Source of the DNA: Amycolatopsis circi
GTDB lineage: Bacteria > Actinomycetota > Actinomycetes > Mycobacteriales > Pseudonocardiaceae
Assembly (NCBI RefSeq): GCF_003385235.1
Contig: NZ_PQIA01000066.1
Coordinates: 1-48,214, forward strand
DNA length: 48,214 bases
Direction of reading: 5' to 3'
Under the pieces are notes generated by a model that was not told where the DNA came from, did not search any database, and saw only the letters and a program-made list of their open reading frames with translations. Each line of letters starts with the position of its first letter. Within the stretch, counting starts at the first letter, position 1. The position numbers and the translations under genes are program-made. Positions 1-7,933 of the stretch are shown one piece after another.

Positions 1-100
1 GTGGGCTCGGAGATTTGCCTAGGAGCCAGTCCCCGTCCCGCCCGACGAAATCCCGGTCGGCGGCGACTGGCAGCGCGGCGGCGGTCCCGCGTCCGCGTGC

Positions 101-1504
101 GTGGATCCCGCCGACGGTTCGGCGGTCGCCTCGATCCACGCCGCCGACTCCGCCCAGGTCGACGCCGCTGCCCGCGCCGGCGCCGAAGCCGCCGCGGATC
201 CGGCATGGCGAGACCTGCTGCCGCACCAGCGCGCCCGCCTGCTCACCCGCGTCGCCGACGCGATCGAGGCCCACGCCGAGCAGCTCGCCCTGCTGCAAAC
301 CCGCAACACCGGCAAGTCGCTCGGCGAAACGCGCGCGCTGGTCGCGAGCGCAAGCGGCACGTTCCGCTACTACGCGGCCGCGCTCGAAACCCTCGAAGGC
401 GAACTCCCGCCGAGCCGCGGCGCTCACCTGACGATGAGCGTGCACGAACCGATCGGCGTCGTCGGCGCGATCACGCCGTGGAACTCGCCGATCGCCAGCG
501 ACGCCCAGAAAATCGCTCCCGCGCTGGCCGCCGGGAACGCCGTCCTGCTCAAACCGGCCGAGGCCACTCCCCTGGTTTCGCTGGCGCTGGCCCGCCTCGT
601 CCACGACGCCGGCGTGCCGCCCGCGCTGCTGTCCGTCCTGCCCGGCCCCGGCTCGGTCGTCGGCGACGCCATTTCCCGCCACCCGCTGGTCGGCAAGCTC
701 GCCTTCACCGGCGGCACCACCACCGGACGCGTGCTGGGCCGCATCGCCGCGGACCGGATCATCCCGGTCACCATGGAACTGGGCGGCAAGTCCCCGACGA
801 TCGTCTGCGAGGATGCCGACGTCGAGGAGACTGTCGCCGGAATCCTGTATGGAATCTTCTCGTCGACCGGACAGAGCTGCATCGCCGGTTCGCGGATCTT
901 CCTGCCGCGCAAGCAGTACGACGAATGGGCCTCCCGCCTGATCGCCGCCGCTTCGGCCCTGCGACTCGGCCCCGGAGTCGATCCGGCTACCCAAGTCGGA
1001 CCGATGGCGACCTTCGCGCACCGCGACAAGGTGGCCGCGATGGTCGACCGCGCCCGCGAAGAAGGCGCGGTCGTCCGCTGCGGCGGCCAAATCCCTTCTG
1101 ACGAACGCTTGTCGCGCGGCGCTTACTACGAGCCCACCCTGCTGGACGGCCTCGCCCCGGACGCGAAGACGTGCCAGGAGGAAATCTTCGGCCCGGTCGG
1201 CGTCCTGCTGCCCTACGACGACGAGGAAGACCTTGTCGCCCAAGCCAATTCGACCGTTTACGGTCTGGCGTGCGGCATCTGGACCGCCGACTACCGCCGC
1301 GCGCTCCGCCTGGCGCGCCGCGTCGAGGCGGGAACGGTGTGGATCAACACGTACAAGCAGTTCAGCATCTCGACCCCGTTCAGCGGCACCAAGGAAAGCG
1401 GCCTCGGCACGGACAAGGGCCGCACCGCGATCCGCAGTTACCAGCGGCAGAAGAGCCTGTACCTGAGCCTGGCGGAAGAGCCGATTCCTTGGGCGCGAGG
1501 CTGA
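101..1504 (+). CDS. NAD(P)-dependent aldehyde dehydrogenase (5' end possibly damaged)
   Basis: This protein oxidises an aldehyde to the acid with NAD(P)+; the substrate cannot be told from sequence. Family signatures are clear. There is a Rossmann segment IGVVGAITPWNSP, a cofactor lysine in LLKPAEAT, the general base Glu226 in MELGGKSP and the nucleophile Cys260 in TGQSCIAG. The 34-residue Glu-Cys spacing is canonical. GTG at 101 is the first usable start in frame. However, the frame stays open upstream to TAG at 20-22 and encodes a typical family N-terminus (IPVGGDWQRGG) with no ATG, GTG, TTG or CTG in it. At 467 aa the protein is about 20 residues short of the usual length. The true start may have been lost by mutation, or the start is non-canonical. 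It is convergent with the next gene. Confidence 0.85.
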   Translation: MDPADGSAVASIHAADSAQVDAAARAGAEAAADPAWRDLLPHQRARLLTRVADAIEAHAEQLALLQTRNTGKSLGETRALVASASGTFRYYAAALETLEGELPPSRGAHLTMSVHEPIGVVGAITPWNSPIASDAQKIAPALAAGNAVLLKPAEATPLVSLALARLVHDAGVPPALLSVLPGPGSVVGDAISRHPLVGKLAFTGGTTTGRVLGRIAADRIIPVTMELGGKSPTIVCEDADVEETVAGILYGIFSSTGQSCIAGSRIFLPRKQYDEWASRLIAAASALRLGPGVDPATQVGPMATFAHRDKVAAMVDRAREEGAVVRCGGQIPSDERLSRGAYYEPTLLDGLAPDAKTCQEEIFGPVGVLLPYDDEEDLVAQANSTVYGLACGIWTADYRRALRLARRVEAGTVWINTYKQFSISTPFSGTKESGLGTDKGRTAIRSYQRQKSLYLSLAEEPIPWARG

Positions 1505-1552
1505 TCCGGCAGCGGCGTCACCTCCGTTCCGGACGACCCGCGACCCCCGCGC

Positions 1553-2149
1553 TCAACCGCCCGGGCGCGGTTCCGCGCCCTTGATCCGTTCGACCAGCTC
1601 GTCGCGGTACTCCCGCGCCGCCGGAAACTCCGGTTCGTCGCCGGTCGCGCGCTTCAACGCGCCTTCCAGGATCTTCAGCCCCTGGCGTTCGTCGCCGTGC
1701 GCGTCCGCCTGCCTCGCGGCGTTCTCCATGGCTTTCGCGAGCTTGGTCGTCGCCTCGGGTTCCTTGGCGGCTTTGTTGATCCGGATCCAGTTGCCGCCTG
1801 GATCGACGACGGTGAACCCGGTGTAGCGGTCATTGCGCAGCCGCGGCCGGGTCATCCGCGGGATGCCGGAGACGAGCAGTTTTCCGTGCACGGAACGCAT
1901 CCCTGCCGCGAAGGCCTCGAACAGCTCGCCGGTGTCCGCCACGATGACCAGGCACGTGCTGTATGACTGCGCCGGGTCGTAGCCGTCCATCCCGAAGAAG
2001 TGCAGATTGAGGTCTTCCCGCCGCACCGCGACGTGCGGGTTCGGCCGCGTCTGCCGATAGGCGATCTCGAAGCCGAGCATCTCGTAGAACGACGCGATCT
2101 CGTCGATGGACGGACAAGGCAGGAGCGGAATGGTCAATTCGTTCGCCAT
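1553..2149 (-). CDS. VOC (glyoxalase/bleomycin-resistance fold) protein with helical C-terminal extension
   Basis: The first 125 or so residues form one vicinal-oxygen-chelate module. It opens with a beta strand (ELTIPLLPC), then FYEMLGFEIAYRQ, a metal-site region LNLHFFGMDGYDP and the closing VVDPGGNWIRI. The last 70 residues (from AKEPEATTKL) are charged and helical and resemble a short TPR-like tail (AARQADAHGDERQGLKIL). Such proteins act as dioxygenases, isomerases or binding and resistance proteins; which one cannot be decided here. ATG at 2149 is the natural start. The gene is convergent with the aldehyde dehydrogenase and only about 50 bases separate the two stops. Confidence 0.85.
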   Translation of the reverse strand: MANELTIPLLPCPSIDEIASFYEMLGFEIAYRQTRPNPHVAVRREDLNLHFFGMDGYDPAQSYSTCLVIVADTGELFEAFAAGMRSVHGKLLVSGIPRMTRPRLRNDRYTGFTVVDPGGNWIRINKAAKEPEATTKLAKAMENAARQADAHGDERQGLKILEGALKRATGDEPEFPAAREYRDELVERIKGAEPRPGG

Positions 2150-2265
2150 CGCCCGAACCTAAGCCCGGATCCGCCGAAACGACACGGAGCTATTTGCTCA
2201 TGCGAACAGCGGAGCAGCCCCCGCTCCCGGCACGGTCGCGGCGAGCGAGGTCAGCGCACCCGGGT

Positions 2266-2784
2266 TCAGTCGCCGAACTCAGCCTGGTCCAGCGACCGCT
2301 CCAACCGCCCCAGCAATTTCGCCAGCTGCGCCCGTTCCGCCGCGGTCAGCCCGGCCAGCATCCGGTTTTCGTTGGGGAAATGCTCGTGCACCACCTTGTC
2401 CGTGGCCGCGAGCCCTTCCTCGGTGAGGCCGATGAACACGACGCGCCGGTCGTCCTCGTCGCGTTCGCGGCGGACGAGCCCGGCCTGCACCAGCTTGTCG
2501 ACCCGCTGCGTGATGCCGCCGGTGGTGAGCAGGTTGGTGTCGGCGAGATCCCCCGCCGTGCGCCGGTAAGGCGCGCCGCCCCGGCGGAGCGCGGCGAGGA
2601 TCCCGAAGTCCGCGACCGTGATCCCGTGCCGGGCGAACACGCGCGTCAACTGCCGCTGATACCGGTCGAACGAACGATGCAACCGCCCGAACACCGCCAG
2701 CGGCGACGTGTCGACGTCCGGCGTCTCCGCGCGCCACTGCGCGAGCATCTCGTCGACCTCGTCCGGTTCGGTCCGCTTCGGCAT
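2266..2784 (-). CDS. MarR family transcriptional regulator
   Basis: This is a 172-aa winged-helix regulator. The recognition region reads GITVADFGILAALRRGG, then LLTTGGITQRVDKLVQAGLVRR, followed by the wing DEDDRRVVFIGLTEEG, the classic MarR pattern. The frame is open much further upstream, but the start is ATG at 2784, where family similarity begins (MPKRTEPDEVDEML). The gene is divergent from the VOC gene at 2869, with 84 bases between the starts. A pair of direct repeats in that gap is the likely operator. It probably represses itself and its VOC neighbour, with a small-molecule inducer; this role is inferred from arrangement only. Confidence 0.9.
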   Translation of the reverse strand: MPKRTEPDEVDEMLAQWRAETPDVDTSPLAVFGRLHRSFDRYQRQLTRVFARHGITVADFGILAALRRGGAPYRRTAGDLADTNLLTTGGITQRVDKLVQAGLVRRERDEDDRRVVFIGLTEEGLAATDKVVHEHFPNENRMLAGLTAAERAQLAKLLGRLERSLDQAEFGD

Positions 2785-2798
2785 CCGGCACCCCCGTG

Positions 2799-2830
2799 AA
2801 TAGCTTTGCCCTAAGAATAGCATCACTAAG
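2799..2830. promoter_or_regulatory. Candidate MarR operator: two direct repeats in the divergent promoter
   Basis: Two copies of AATAGC followed by CTAAG lie head to tail (2799-2815 and 2816-2830), with 6 and 4 bases between the half motifs. They sit in an AT-richer patch in the middle of the 84-base gap between the divergent MarR and VOC genes, where binding could block both promoters. Confidence 0.45.
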
Positions 2831-2868
2831 ATTTTCCGGAGAGCCGCGCGCGACGCTACGGTGACCGC

Positions 2869-3309
2869 ATGGCAGTCAAGCGGATGGACAACGTCCTCAT
2901 CGTCGTCGAGGACCTCGACGCGGTCATCGCGTTCTTCGTGGAACTGGGCTTGGAACTGGAGGGCAAGGGCCCGCTCGACTGGAGCGGCGCGGAACGGGTG
3001 ATCGGCCTGAAAGACGTCAAGCAGGACGTCGCCATGCTGCGAGTCCCGGACGGTCCCGGCCGGATCGAGCTGGCGAAGTTCCACCAGCCGAAGGCCCGCG
3101 CCCCGGAGCCGTGGAACGCGCCGGCGAACACCCTGGGGATCCGCCGGATGATGTTCGCGGTCGACGACCTCGATGACACCCTCGCCCGCCTGCGCGCCCA
3201 CGGAGCGGAGCTGGTCGACGAGGTGGTGCAGTACGAGAACGTCTACCTGCTGTGCTACGTCCGGGGGCCGGAGAACATCGTCGTCGGGCTCGCTCAGGAA
3301 CTCGGCTGA
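2869..3309 (+). CDS. VOC family protein
   Basis: This 146-aa protein has two tandem beta-alpha-beta-beta-beta units of the vicinal-oxygen-chelate fold. The first is MDNVLIVVEDLDAVIAFFVELGLELEG and the second is GIRRMMFAVDDLDDTLARLRAHGAELVDE, closing with VRGPENIVVGLAQ. The Glu in PGRIELAKF and the last-strand position are typical metal-ligand sites. ATG at 2869 is the start. It is divergent from the MarR gene and followed after 27 bases by a strong hairpin. Its likely role is metabolism or sequestration of the ligand sensed by MarR; the substrate is unknown. Confidence 0.88.
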   Translation: MAVKRMDNVLIVVEDLDAVIAFFVELGLELEGKGPLDWSGAERVIGLKDVKQDVAMLRVPDGPGRIELAKFHQPKARAPEPWNAPANTLGIRRMMFAVDDLDDTLARLRAHGAELVDEVVQYENVYLLCYVRGPENIVVGLAQELG

Positions 3310-3336
3310 GCGCGCGGCGGATTTACCGGACCCGAA

Positions 3337-3377
3337 CACGCCTCGAACCGAACTCGCGGATCGCGGTTCGAGGCGTG
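3337..3377 (+). terminator. Hairpin after the VOC gene
   Basis: A perfect 14-bp inverted repeat (CACGCCTCGAACCG and its complement) with a 13-base loop begins 27 bases after the VOC stop. There is no T-tract, as is common in actinomycetes. The remaining bases to 3608 hold no gene that I can support. Confidence 0.6.
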
Positions 3378-3608
3378 CGGGGCATGCCGCGACGCGCTCG
3401 TCCGCTCCTCCTTGGCCAACTACCCCGTCACCGACTCCCTCTGCCGCACGACACGCGGCGGGCGACGGTCTCCTGCCACGGGGCGGCCGCCTGCCGGCAC
3501 TGACCCCGCCAGGTCGGCCGAACCCCGTTCAAGACAGCGATTCGGCGATCTTCGTGCCGCACTCAGCGTCCGTCCGGAGAACACCCCTGCCGGAGCACGC
3601 GGAGGCAC

Positions 3609-4229
3609 TCACTCCAGCAGCGCGAAGCCCGACTCGTAACGCGTCTTGCCGAGCGCCGCCAACACGATCTGGAGGAATCCCATCGCCTCGAGTTCCCTCG
3701 CGCGGGTGAGGGGGCCGACGTCGACCGCACGCATTCCCGCCGCCTCGATGAACGCCGCGACGGCCATCTTCGCGTCCGCGTAGTCGCCGGCGAACAGGAC
3801 GGTCGTGCGCGTCGTGCCGTTCGTGCCGCTGACGAGCGTGTCTCCGAGATTGACGTTGAACGCCTTGACGACGGCCGTGCCCGCCGGCAGCAGCTTCGCG
3901 AGTTCGGCCGCGGTGGACGAATCGGGGGGCGAGACCAACCGGTCGTAGGTGGAGAAATCGATGGGGTTGCTGATGTCGACGACGATCTTTTCGCGGAACT
4001 GGCCCCGATAGCGCTCGACGATGCCCGGGTACGCCCCGTAGGGAACGGCGAGCACGACCAGGTCTCCGGTGAGCTTGTCGCCCATGACGCCGTAGTCGGG
4101 ACCAGGACGGGCCGCGGACATGCTCTCCGCACTGCGTTTGATGATCTGGACGCCGGCGCCGGCCCGGGTCGCGACTTCCGCGATCGCGCCGCCCATTTTG
4201 CCGCTGCCGATGATGCTGATCGAGGTCAT
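3609..4229 (-). CDS. NADPH-dependent F420 reductase-like / NAD(P)-binding protein
   Basis: This 206-aa protein has an N-terminal Rossmann motif (ISIIGSGKMGGAIAEVA). Then come VVLAVPYGAYPGIVE, VVDISNPIDF and VKAFNVNLGDTL, the pattern of the F420:NADP oxidoreductase / coenzyme F420-dependent reductase-like family. Its ATG overlaps the stop of the upstream flavin monooxygenase in an ATGA tetranucleotide (4226-4229), so the two are translationally coupled. A plausible job is supplying or recycling a reduced cofactor, or reducing the monooxygenase product. Whether it really uses F420 cannot be seen here. Confidence 0.82.
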   Translation of the reverse strand: MTSISIIGSGKMGGAIAEVATRAGAGVQIIKRSAESMSAARPGPDYGVMGDKLTGDLVVLAVPYGAYPGIVERYRGQFREKIVVDISNPIDFSTYDRLVSPPDSSTAAELAKLLPAGTAVVKAFNVNLGDTLVSGTNGTTRTTVLFAGDYADAKMAVAAFIEAAGMRAVDVGPLTRARELEAMGFLQIVLAALGKTRYESGFALLE

Positions 4230-5446
4230 GCGACCGGAACCCCCTGAAATCGGTTGAGCGCCTGTTCGGCCACCTTCTGCGCGTCGTAGTCGAATACCGC
4301 GCTTCGCCGGAAGTCGCGCCCGACCCGGAGATCGGCGTCGCGCTTCTCGAGGTCCGCGAATTCGTACTGTGCGTCGAACATGGCACCGGCCCGGCGAGAG
4401 CCGTTCTGCAGGATCGCCGTGCGTTGCATGCGGACTGAGGCGTAGCGCCTGAACGCCTCGGGAATGTCGGCGACGCTGTCGGCCGCTGCGAGGAACGTGG
4501 CGAGCGCCATGCTGTCCTCGATCGCCTGGTTCACCCCTTGCCCTTGGTGCGGCAACATCGTGTGCGCCGCGTCGCCGAGCAGGGTGATCGGCCCTCGGGA
4601 CCAGTTGGCGAGCGGTTCGTGGTCGAAGAGGCCCCACCAAAATGTGTGCTCGATGCGCCCGATGAACTCCTGGAGTTTCGGGTCCCAGTCCGCGCCCGCG
4701 AACTCGGCGGCGAGTTCGCCGACCGCCGCCGGGCCGGACCAGGCCCCGTCGAGCGGCCGGTCGCTCGGGATGCCGGCGACGAAGTTGAACAGCTTCCGCT
4801 GCTGCAGCGGATAGCACATGAAGTGCCTCCGGTTGCCCATCCACACCTGGCTGATCATGCGCCAGTCGCCGGGCAGGCGGGACGCGTCGACCACTCCGCG
4901 ATAGACGATGTACCCGGAGTAGACCGGCTCGGGAAACTGGCCGACGGCTCCCCGCACCACCGAATGGATGCCGTCCGCTCCGATCACGGCATCGAACACG
5001 TCGTCCGCGCCGTTCTCGAACTCGACGCGAACGCCGGAACCCAGTGTCTCCACCGAAACCAGCCGGTGGCCGAGACGGATCGTCGCCGGATCGACCTCCT
5101 GCGCCAAGGCGTCGATCAGGTCCGGACGGTACATTCCGATGTTCTGGTACTGCTTGGCCGAGTCCTCCCATGCCGCGTCGGTCACCAGAGCGCCCATGGC
5201 GTTCTGGTAGACGCCGTGCCCGTCCGGGACCGCTCCGACCCGCCTGATCCGATCGAGCACGCCGAGTCTCTCGAGAACGCGCGAGGCGTTCGGCGCGACC
5301 GTGACCCCCGCGCCCACTTCGCCGAGCTTGCCTGCCTGCTCGAACACGGTGGCCTGGACTCCGGCGATCTTCCGCAGCGCGATCGCGGCCGTCAGCCCGC
5401 CCATCCCTCCGCCGACGATCGCGATTCGCGTGTCCTCACTTGCCAC
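4226..5446 (-). CDS. FAD-dependent aromatic hydroxylase (salicylate / 3-hydroxybenzoate 6-hydroxylase type)
   Basis: This 406-aa group A flavoprotein monooxygenase has all three hallmark motifs. They are the N-terminal dinucleotide fold IAIVGGGMGGLTAAIAL, the DG motif GADGIHSVVR, and the FAD-ribityl GD motif LLGDAAHTMLPHQGQG. It would use NAD(P)H and O2 to hydroxylate an aromatic acid in the cytosol. The start is taken as GTG at 5446 because GGAGAAG precedes it directly and similarity begins with IAIVGGG; the open frame continues 62 codons upstream without similarity. The region upstream carries a duplicated ribosome-binding site. It is divergent from the LysR gene at 5801, its probable regulator. 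Confidence 0.88.
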   Translation of the reverse strand: MASEDTRIAIVGGGMGGLTAAIALRKIAGVQATVFEQAGKLGEVGAGVTVAPNASRVLERLGVLDRIRRVGAVPDGHGVYQNAMGALVTDAAWEDSAKQYQNIGMYRPDLIDALAQEVDPATIRLGHRLVSVETLGSGVRVEFENGADDVFDAVIGADGIHSVVRGAVGQFPEPVYSGYIVYRGVVDASRLPGDWRMISQVWMGNRRHFMCYPLQQRKLFNFVAGIPSDRPLDGAWSGPAAVGELAAEFAGADWDPKLQEFIGRIEHTFWWGLFDHEPLANWSRGPITLLGDAAHTMLPHQGQGVNQAIEDSMALATFLAAADSVADIPEAFRRYASVRMQRTAILQNGSRRAGAMFDAQYEFADLEKRDADLRVGRDFRRSAVFDYDAQKVAEQALNRFQGVPVA

Positions 5447-5486
5447 TGCTTCTCCTTGCCTGACTTCGCTTCTCCTTGACTGACTT
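5447..5486 (-). repeat. Tandem 20-bp duplication of the monooxygenase ribosome-binding site
   Basis: Two adjacent 20-base units (5447-5466 and 5467-5486) differ at only two positions. Each carries AAGGAGAAG on the minus strand. The proximal copy is spaced correctly for the GTG at 5446. The distal copy has no start codon in range. Confidence 0.8.
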
Positions 5487-5670
5487 GCGCGACACACGCG
5501 GCTCTCACCGGAGCCTGCGGCGAGGCGGTTCTGGCGGCCGGTGCGCACGACACGGAGGAGGAGCAGCAGGATCGGCACCGATGATCGTCGCGAAGGCGAT
5601 TCGCCGTGGTGAGACGGAGTTGCCTGCGGCAACAGAGGAGCACACCGTTGTCCCCCAAAGTCCTTGCCAG

Positions 5671-5790
5671 CCCTCCGTTCGGAGGGATCGGGAAGCTGTT
5701 CCTCTTATAATGCGAGGCCTTCGTCTGCGTGTAAATCGTGGTAATGTGAGGATGTAATTCGATTGAACTGAAGAAGCGGGAAGGGTCAGC
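5671..5790. promoter_or_regulatory. Divergent control region between the monooxygenase and LysR genes
   Basis: This lies in the 354-base intergenic stretch. There is a perfect palindrome, CCCTCCG-TT-CGGAGGG, at 5671-5686. It is followed by an AT-rich patch containing TATAAT near 5706 and repeated GTAAAT/GTAAT/GTAAT elements around 5730-5757, with AATCG and CGATT flanking the last two. This is a reasonable place for LysR binding, but no single box is decisive. No gene is supported in the rest of the gap. Confidence 0.35.
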
Positions 5791-5800
5791 CATCTCCGAG

Positions 5801-6760
5801 GTGAGCCTGCGGCAACTCGAGCTGTTCGCGGCACTGCCGAACTTCCCCACGCTCAGCGCGGCCGCGGCGCACCTGCACATCTCGGAGTCCGCGCTGTCCC
5901 AGGCCGTGTCGAGCCTGGAGAGCGCCGTGGGCGAGCAGCTGTGCGTGCGGCGCAAGGCCAGAGGGCTCACCCTCACTCCGACCGGTCAGGATTTCGCCAG
6001 ACGGGCTCGTCAGATCGTGGCCGACACGCACGAACTCGTTCTGAGCGCCGGGCGTGAACAGGAACTGAGGGGTCCGGTGCGGCTCGGCTGCTACTCGAGC
6101 TTCGCCGCGAACGTGGTGCCGGAGCTTCTCGAGGGCTTCCCCAAGAGGCATCCCGGCGTGAGCATCGGGATCACGGTGGGCACCAACGAAGAGCTGCTCT
6201 CCGCTCTCGAGGCAGGGCGTCTCGATGTGGCCCTCGTGTACGACGTGTCACTGCCGACCGGATGCCGCCGCCGCAGGATCTATGCGACAGAACTCGAGGC
6301 GCACCTGTCTCCCGGGCATCCGCTCGCGGCGGCCGAAACAGTGGACCTGGCGGATCTCGCCGACGAGCCCTACATCCAGTACGACGCGACCCCGGGCGTC
6401 CGCAATGTGGCGGACGCGTTCACCGCGCGCGGTCTGGAGCCCAAGATCGCAGCCAGGGTCTCCCAGATCGGCCTCGTCGAGGCACTGGTGGGCCGCGGAC
6501 TCGGGTACGGGCTGCTGATGTCCCGGCCTCATGCGCTCCCCATGAGCATCGAGGGGCGACCTGTCGTCATCCGGCCTCTCGACCCCCCTGTCACGGTTTC
6601 CCACGTAGTGGGGATCTGGCCGGCGGACATGAAGCTCACTCCGCGCGCCTCCGCCCTTCTCGACTTCGCGGCGGAGCGGCTCGGCGAGCACGGGCTCGCC
6701 GACGCGATCCCGGCTCGGACCGCACCCGAGGACACGGCCGCGTCCGTACCGGAGCGTTAG
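5801..6760 (+). CDS. LysR family transcriptional regulator
   Basis: This 319-aa regulator has an N-terminal helix-turn-helix (LRQLELFAALPNFPTLSAAA, then HISESALSQAVSSLE, then LTLTPTG). A two-lobed effector-binding domain starts near residue 88 (GPVRLGCYSSFAANVVPELL) and includes GRLDVALVYD and the hinge GLVEALVGRGLGYGL. GTG at 5801 is chosen because the family N-terminus starts there (MSLRQLELF). It is divergent from the FAD hydroxylase/reductase pair and is probably its aromatic-acid-responsive activator. That link rests on the arrangement only. Confidence 0.9.
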   Translation: MSLRQLELFAALPNFPTLSAAAAHLHISESALSQAVSSLESAVGEQLCVRRKARGLTLTPTGQDFARRARQIVADTHELVLSAGREQELRGPVRLGCYSSFAANVVPELLEGFPKRHPGVSIGITVGTNEELLSALEAGRLDVALVYDVSLPTGCRRRRIYATELEAHLSPGHPLAAAETVDLADLADEPYIQYDATPGVRNVADAFTARGLEPKIAARVSQIGLVEALVGRGLGYGLLMSRPHALPMSIEGRPVVIRPLDPPVTVSHVVGIWPADMKLTPRASALLDFAAERLGEHGLADAIPARTAPEDTAASVPER

Positions 6761-6770
6761 GAATTCCTCG

Positions 6771-6920
6771 GTGTCCCGCCTTCCGTTCGCCGCCGGGGTC
6801 GCCGCGTTTGCCGCCCCCCTGACCGCACTGGGCTTCCCTCCGGCCGGACTCGCTGCGGCCGGGCGAGCCCAGTCGCACGCGGAGCGTGCAGAGCAATCGC
6901 GGCGCACCCCGCGCGGATGA
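6771..6920 (+). pseudogene. Possible signal-peptide stub of a secreted protein
   Basis: A GTG-started frame of 49 codons encodes a short basic start, a hydrophobic alanine-rich core (PFAAGVAAFAAPLTALGF) and an AxA-like region, then ends abruptly. This resembles an export signal without its mature protein. A loose inverted repeat (6827-6873) overlaps it. It lies at the left edge of a stretch of broken genes. It could equally be chance coding in GC-rich DNA. Confidence 0.25.
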
Positions 6921-7053
6921 CCTCGACCGCTCCCTCCAGGCACAATCCACCTGCGGGAAGGTACCCAAAACGGGAGTATCGCCCGGCTGCGATTGCGCAC
7001 CCCGGACATGCGGAAGCGGTGCCGCTCTCGGCGAACGGCCCCGCTTCCAGTCG

Positions 7054-7341
7054 TCAGTAACCCAGCACTTTCGAAGCCACGTCAGCGACCAGCCCTTGGC
7101 CCTTGGTGCTCGGGTGGAAGTAATCCACAGTGGACACATCGCCCGGGTCGAACCGAGCGGCGAAACCGGCACCTCCGCCGTACTGGCAATGGGTGTACTC
7201 GGCGCACACCGCGGCGAGCTTGGCATTGTCATCGACGATCCGCTGCCGGAAAGCGTTCCGGCGTTGCTGGTCGGCCGGAGCGGTCGAGGCCGCATTCGCC
7301 AGCAGCGCGTCGCATTCGGACCGTGCGGCGCTGCGCATCAT
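7054..7341 (-). pseudogene. C-terminal remnant of an SGNH/GDSL hydrolase
   Basis: The 95 codons match the end of secreted SGNH-type lipases/esterases: CDALLANAA, then LAAVCAEYTHCQYGGG and the final block DVSTVDYFHPSTKGQG, which carries the catalytic Asp-x-x-His pair. The N-terminal two thirds, including the GDS serine block, are missing. Upstream of codon 1 the DNA is occupied by a TetR-like fragment on the other strand. The piece has lost its signal peptide and nucleophile and should be inactive. Confidence 0.7.
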
Positions 7342-7440
7342 CTTCCGTGAGCTGGAACCGTTTCCCGATCTGCTGGAGCAAATGTGGCACGGCGTGCTCG
7401 GCTCGGTTTACAAGGTCGCGACGGAATGGATCGCGTCCGG
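7328..7440 (+). pseudogene. Fragment of a TetR regulator C-terminal domain
   Basis: About 37 codons read RIIFRELEPFPDLLEQMWHG, then VLGSVYKVATEWIASG. This is like the middle of the ligand-binding domain of TetR proteins, where 'ifrEl..fPel' is a common pattern. There is no DNA-binding part and no in-frame start nearby. It abuts the SGNH remnant on the opposite strand. Confidence 0.4.
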
Positions 7441-7486
7441 CCCGTCCCGCGCCTCCGCCCTCGGTCGCCGTACTCGTGCCGCCTGC

Positions 7487-7790
7487 GAGCCTGAAACGAG
7501 CGTTCGTGCTCTCGATGGTGATCGGGGTGCCCACAGTGCCAGTGCTTTACGGCATCCTCGTCGTGTTCGCGGCGTACTCGATGCGTGCTGGATACCGAGG
7601 CGCCCGGGTCTTTCTGACTGTGCTGTGGGCACCGTCGCTCATCTCGCCGATCACCATACCGCTGATGATGATTGCCTCCGGAACGTACTCGGTGCTCTTC
7701 CTGCTTGCACTCGGCATAGGCGCGATCCCGTGCGCTGCCGTCTTTCTCATGTGGCAGCCGGAAGTCACCGAGGCGACCAGTAACGCAGAC
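7487..7790 (+). pseudogene. Fragment of a small membrane protein, paralogous to the gene at 7934-8434
   Basis: About 100 codons encode three hydrophobic segments with the linker SMRAGYRGARVFLTVL. This lines up with FKLRAGRNWARIVLTVL in the intact gene just downstream on the other strand, and the ends (AAVFLMWQP and VVLSFLPES) also align. No convincing start codon or N-terminal segment is present. It is probably a decayed inverted copy or a related paralogue. The bases from about 7790 to 7925 hold nothing recognisable. Confidence 0.5.
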
Positions 7791-7933
7791 GCGACCCTCC
7801 GAGGAGATCGTCGAGGCGATCCGCACGCTAACCGGCGTTCCGGTCATCGCCAGCGGCACGCCTGCCACCGCACGGCGCACGAGGTCGCGCCGCGCGGTGG
7901 CATCCGGCCGGCCGCGCCGCGGAGAAAAGGCGT

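Noticed and set aside
5476..5757. Open frame of 93 codons in the monooxygenase/LysR gap
   Set aside because: Composition is skewed to Arg/Gly, no ribosome-binding site, and it spans the divergent promoter and a palindrome.
7790..7925. Plus-strand frame reading SEEIVEAIRTLTGVPVIASG
   Set aside because: It looks protein-like for about 25 residues but has no start, no clear family and sits between broken genes; too short to name.
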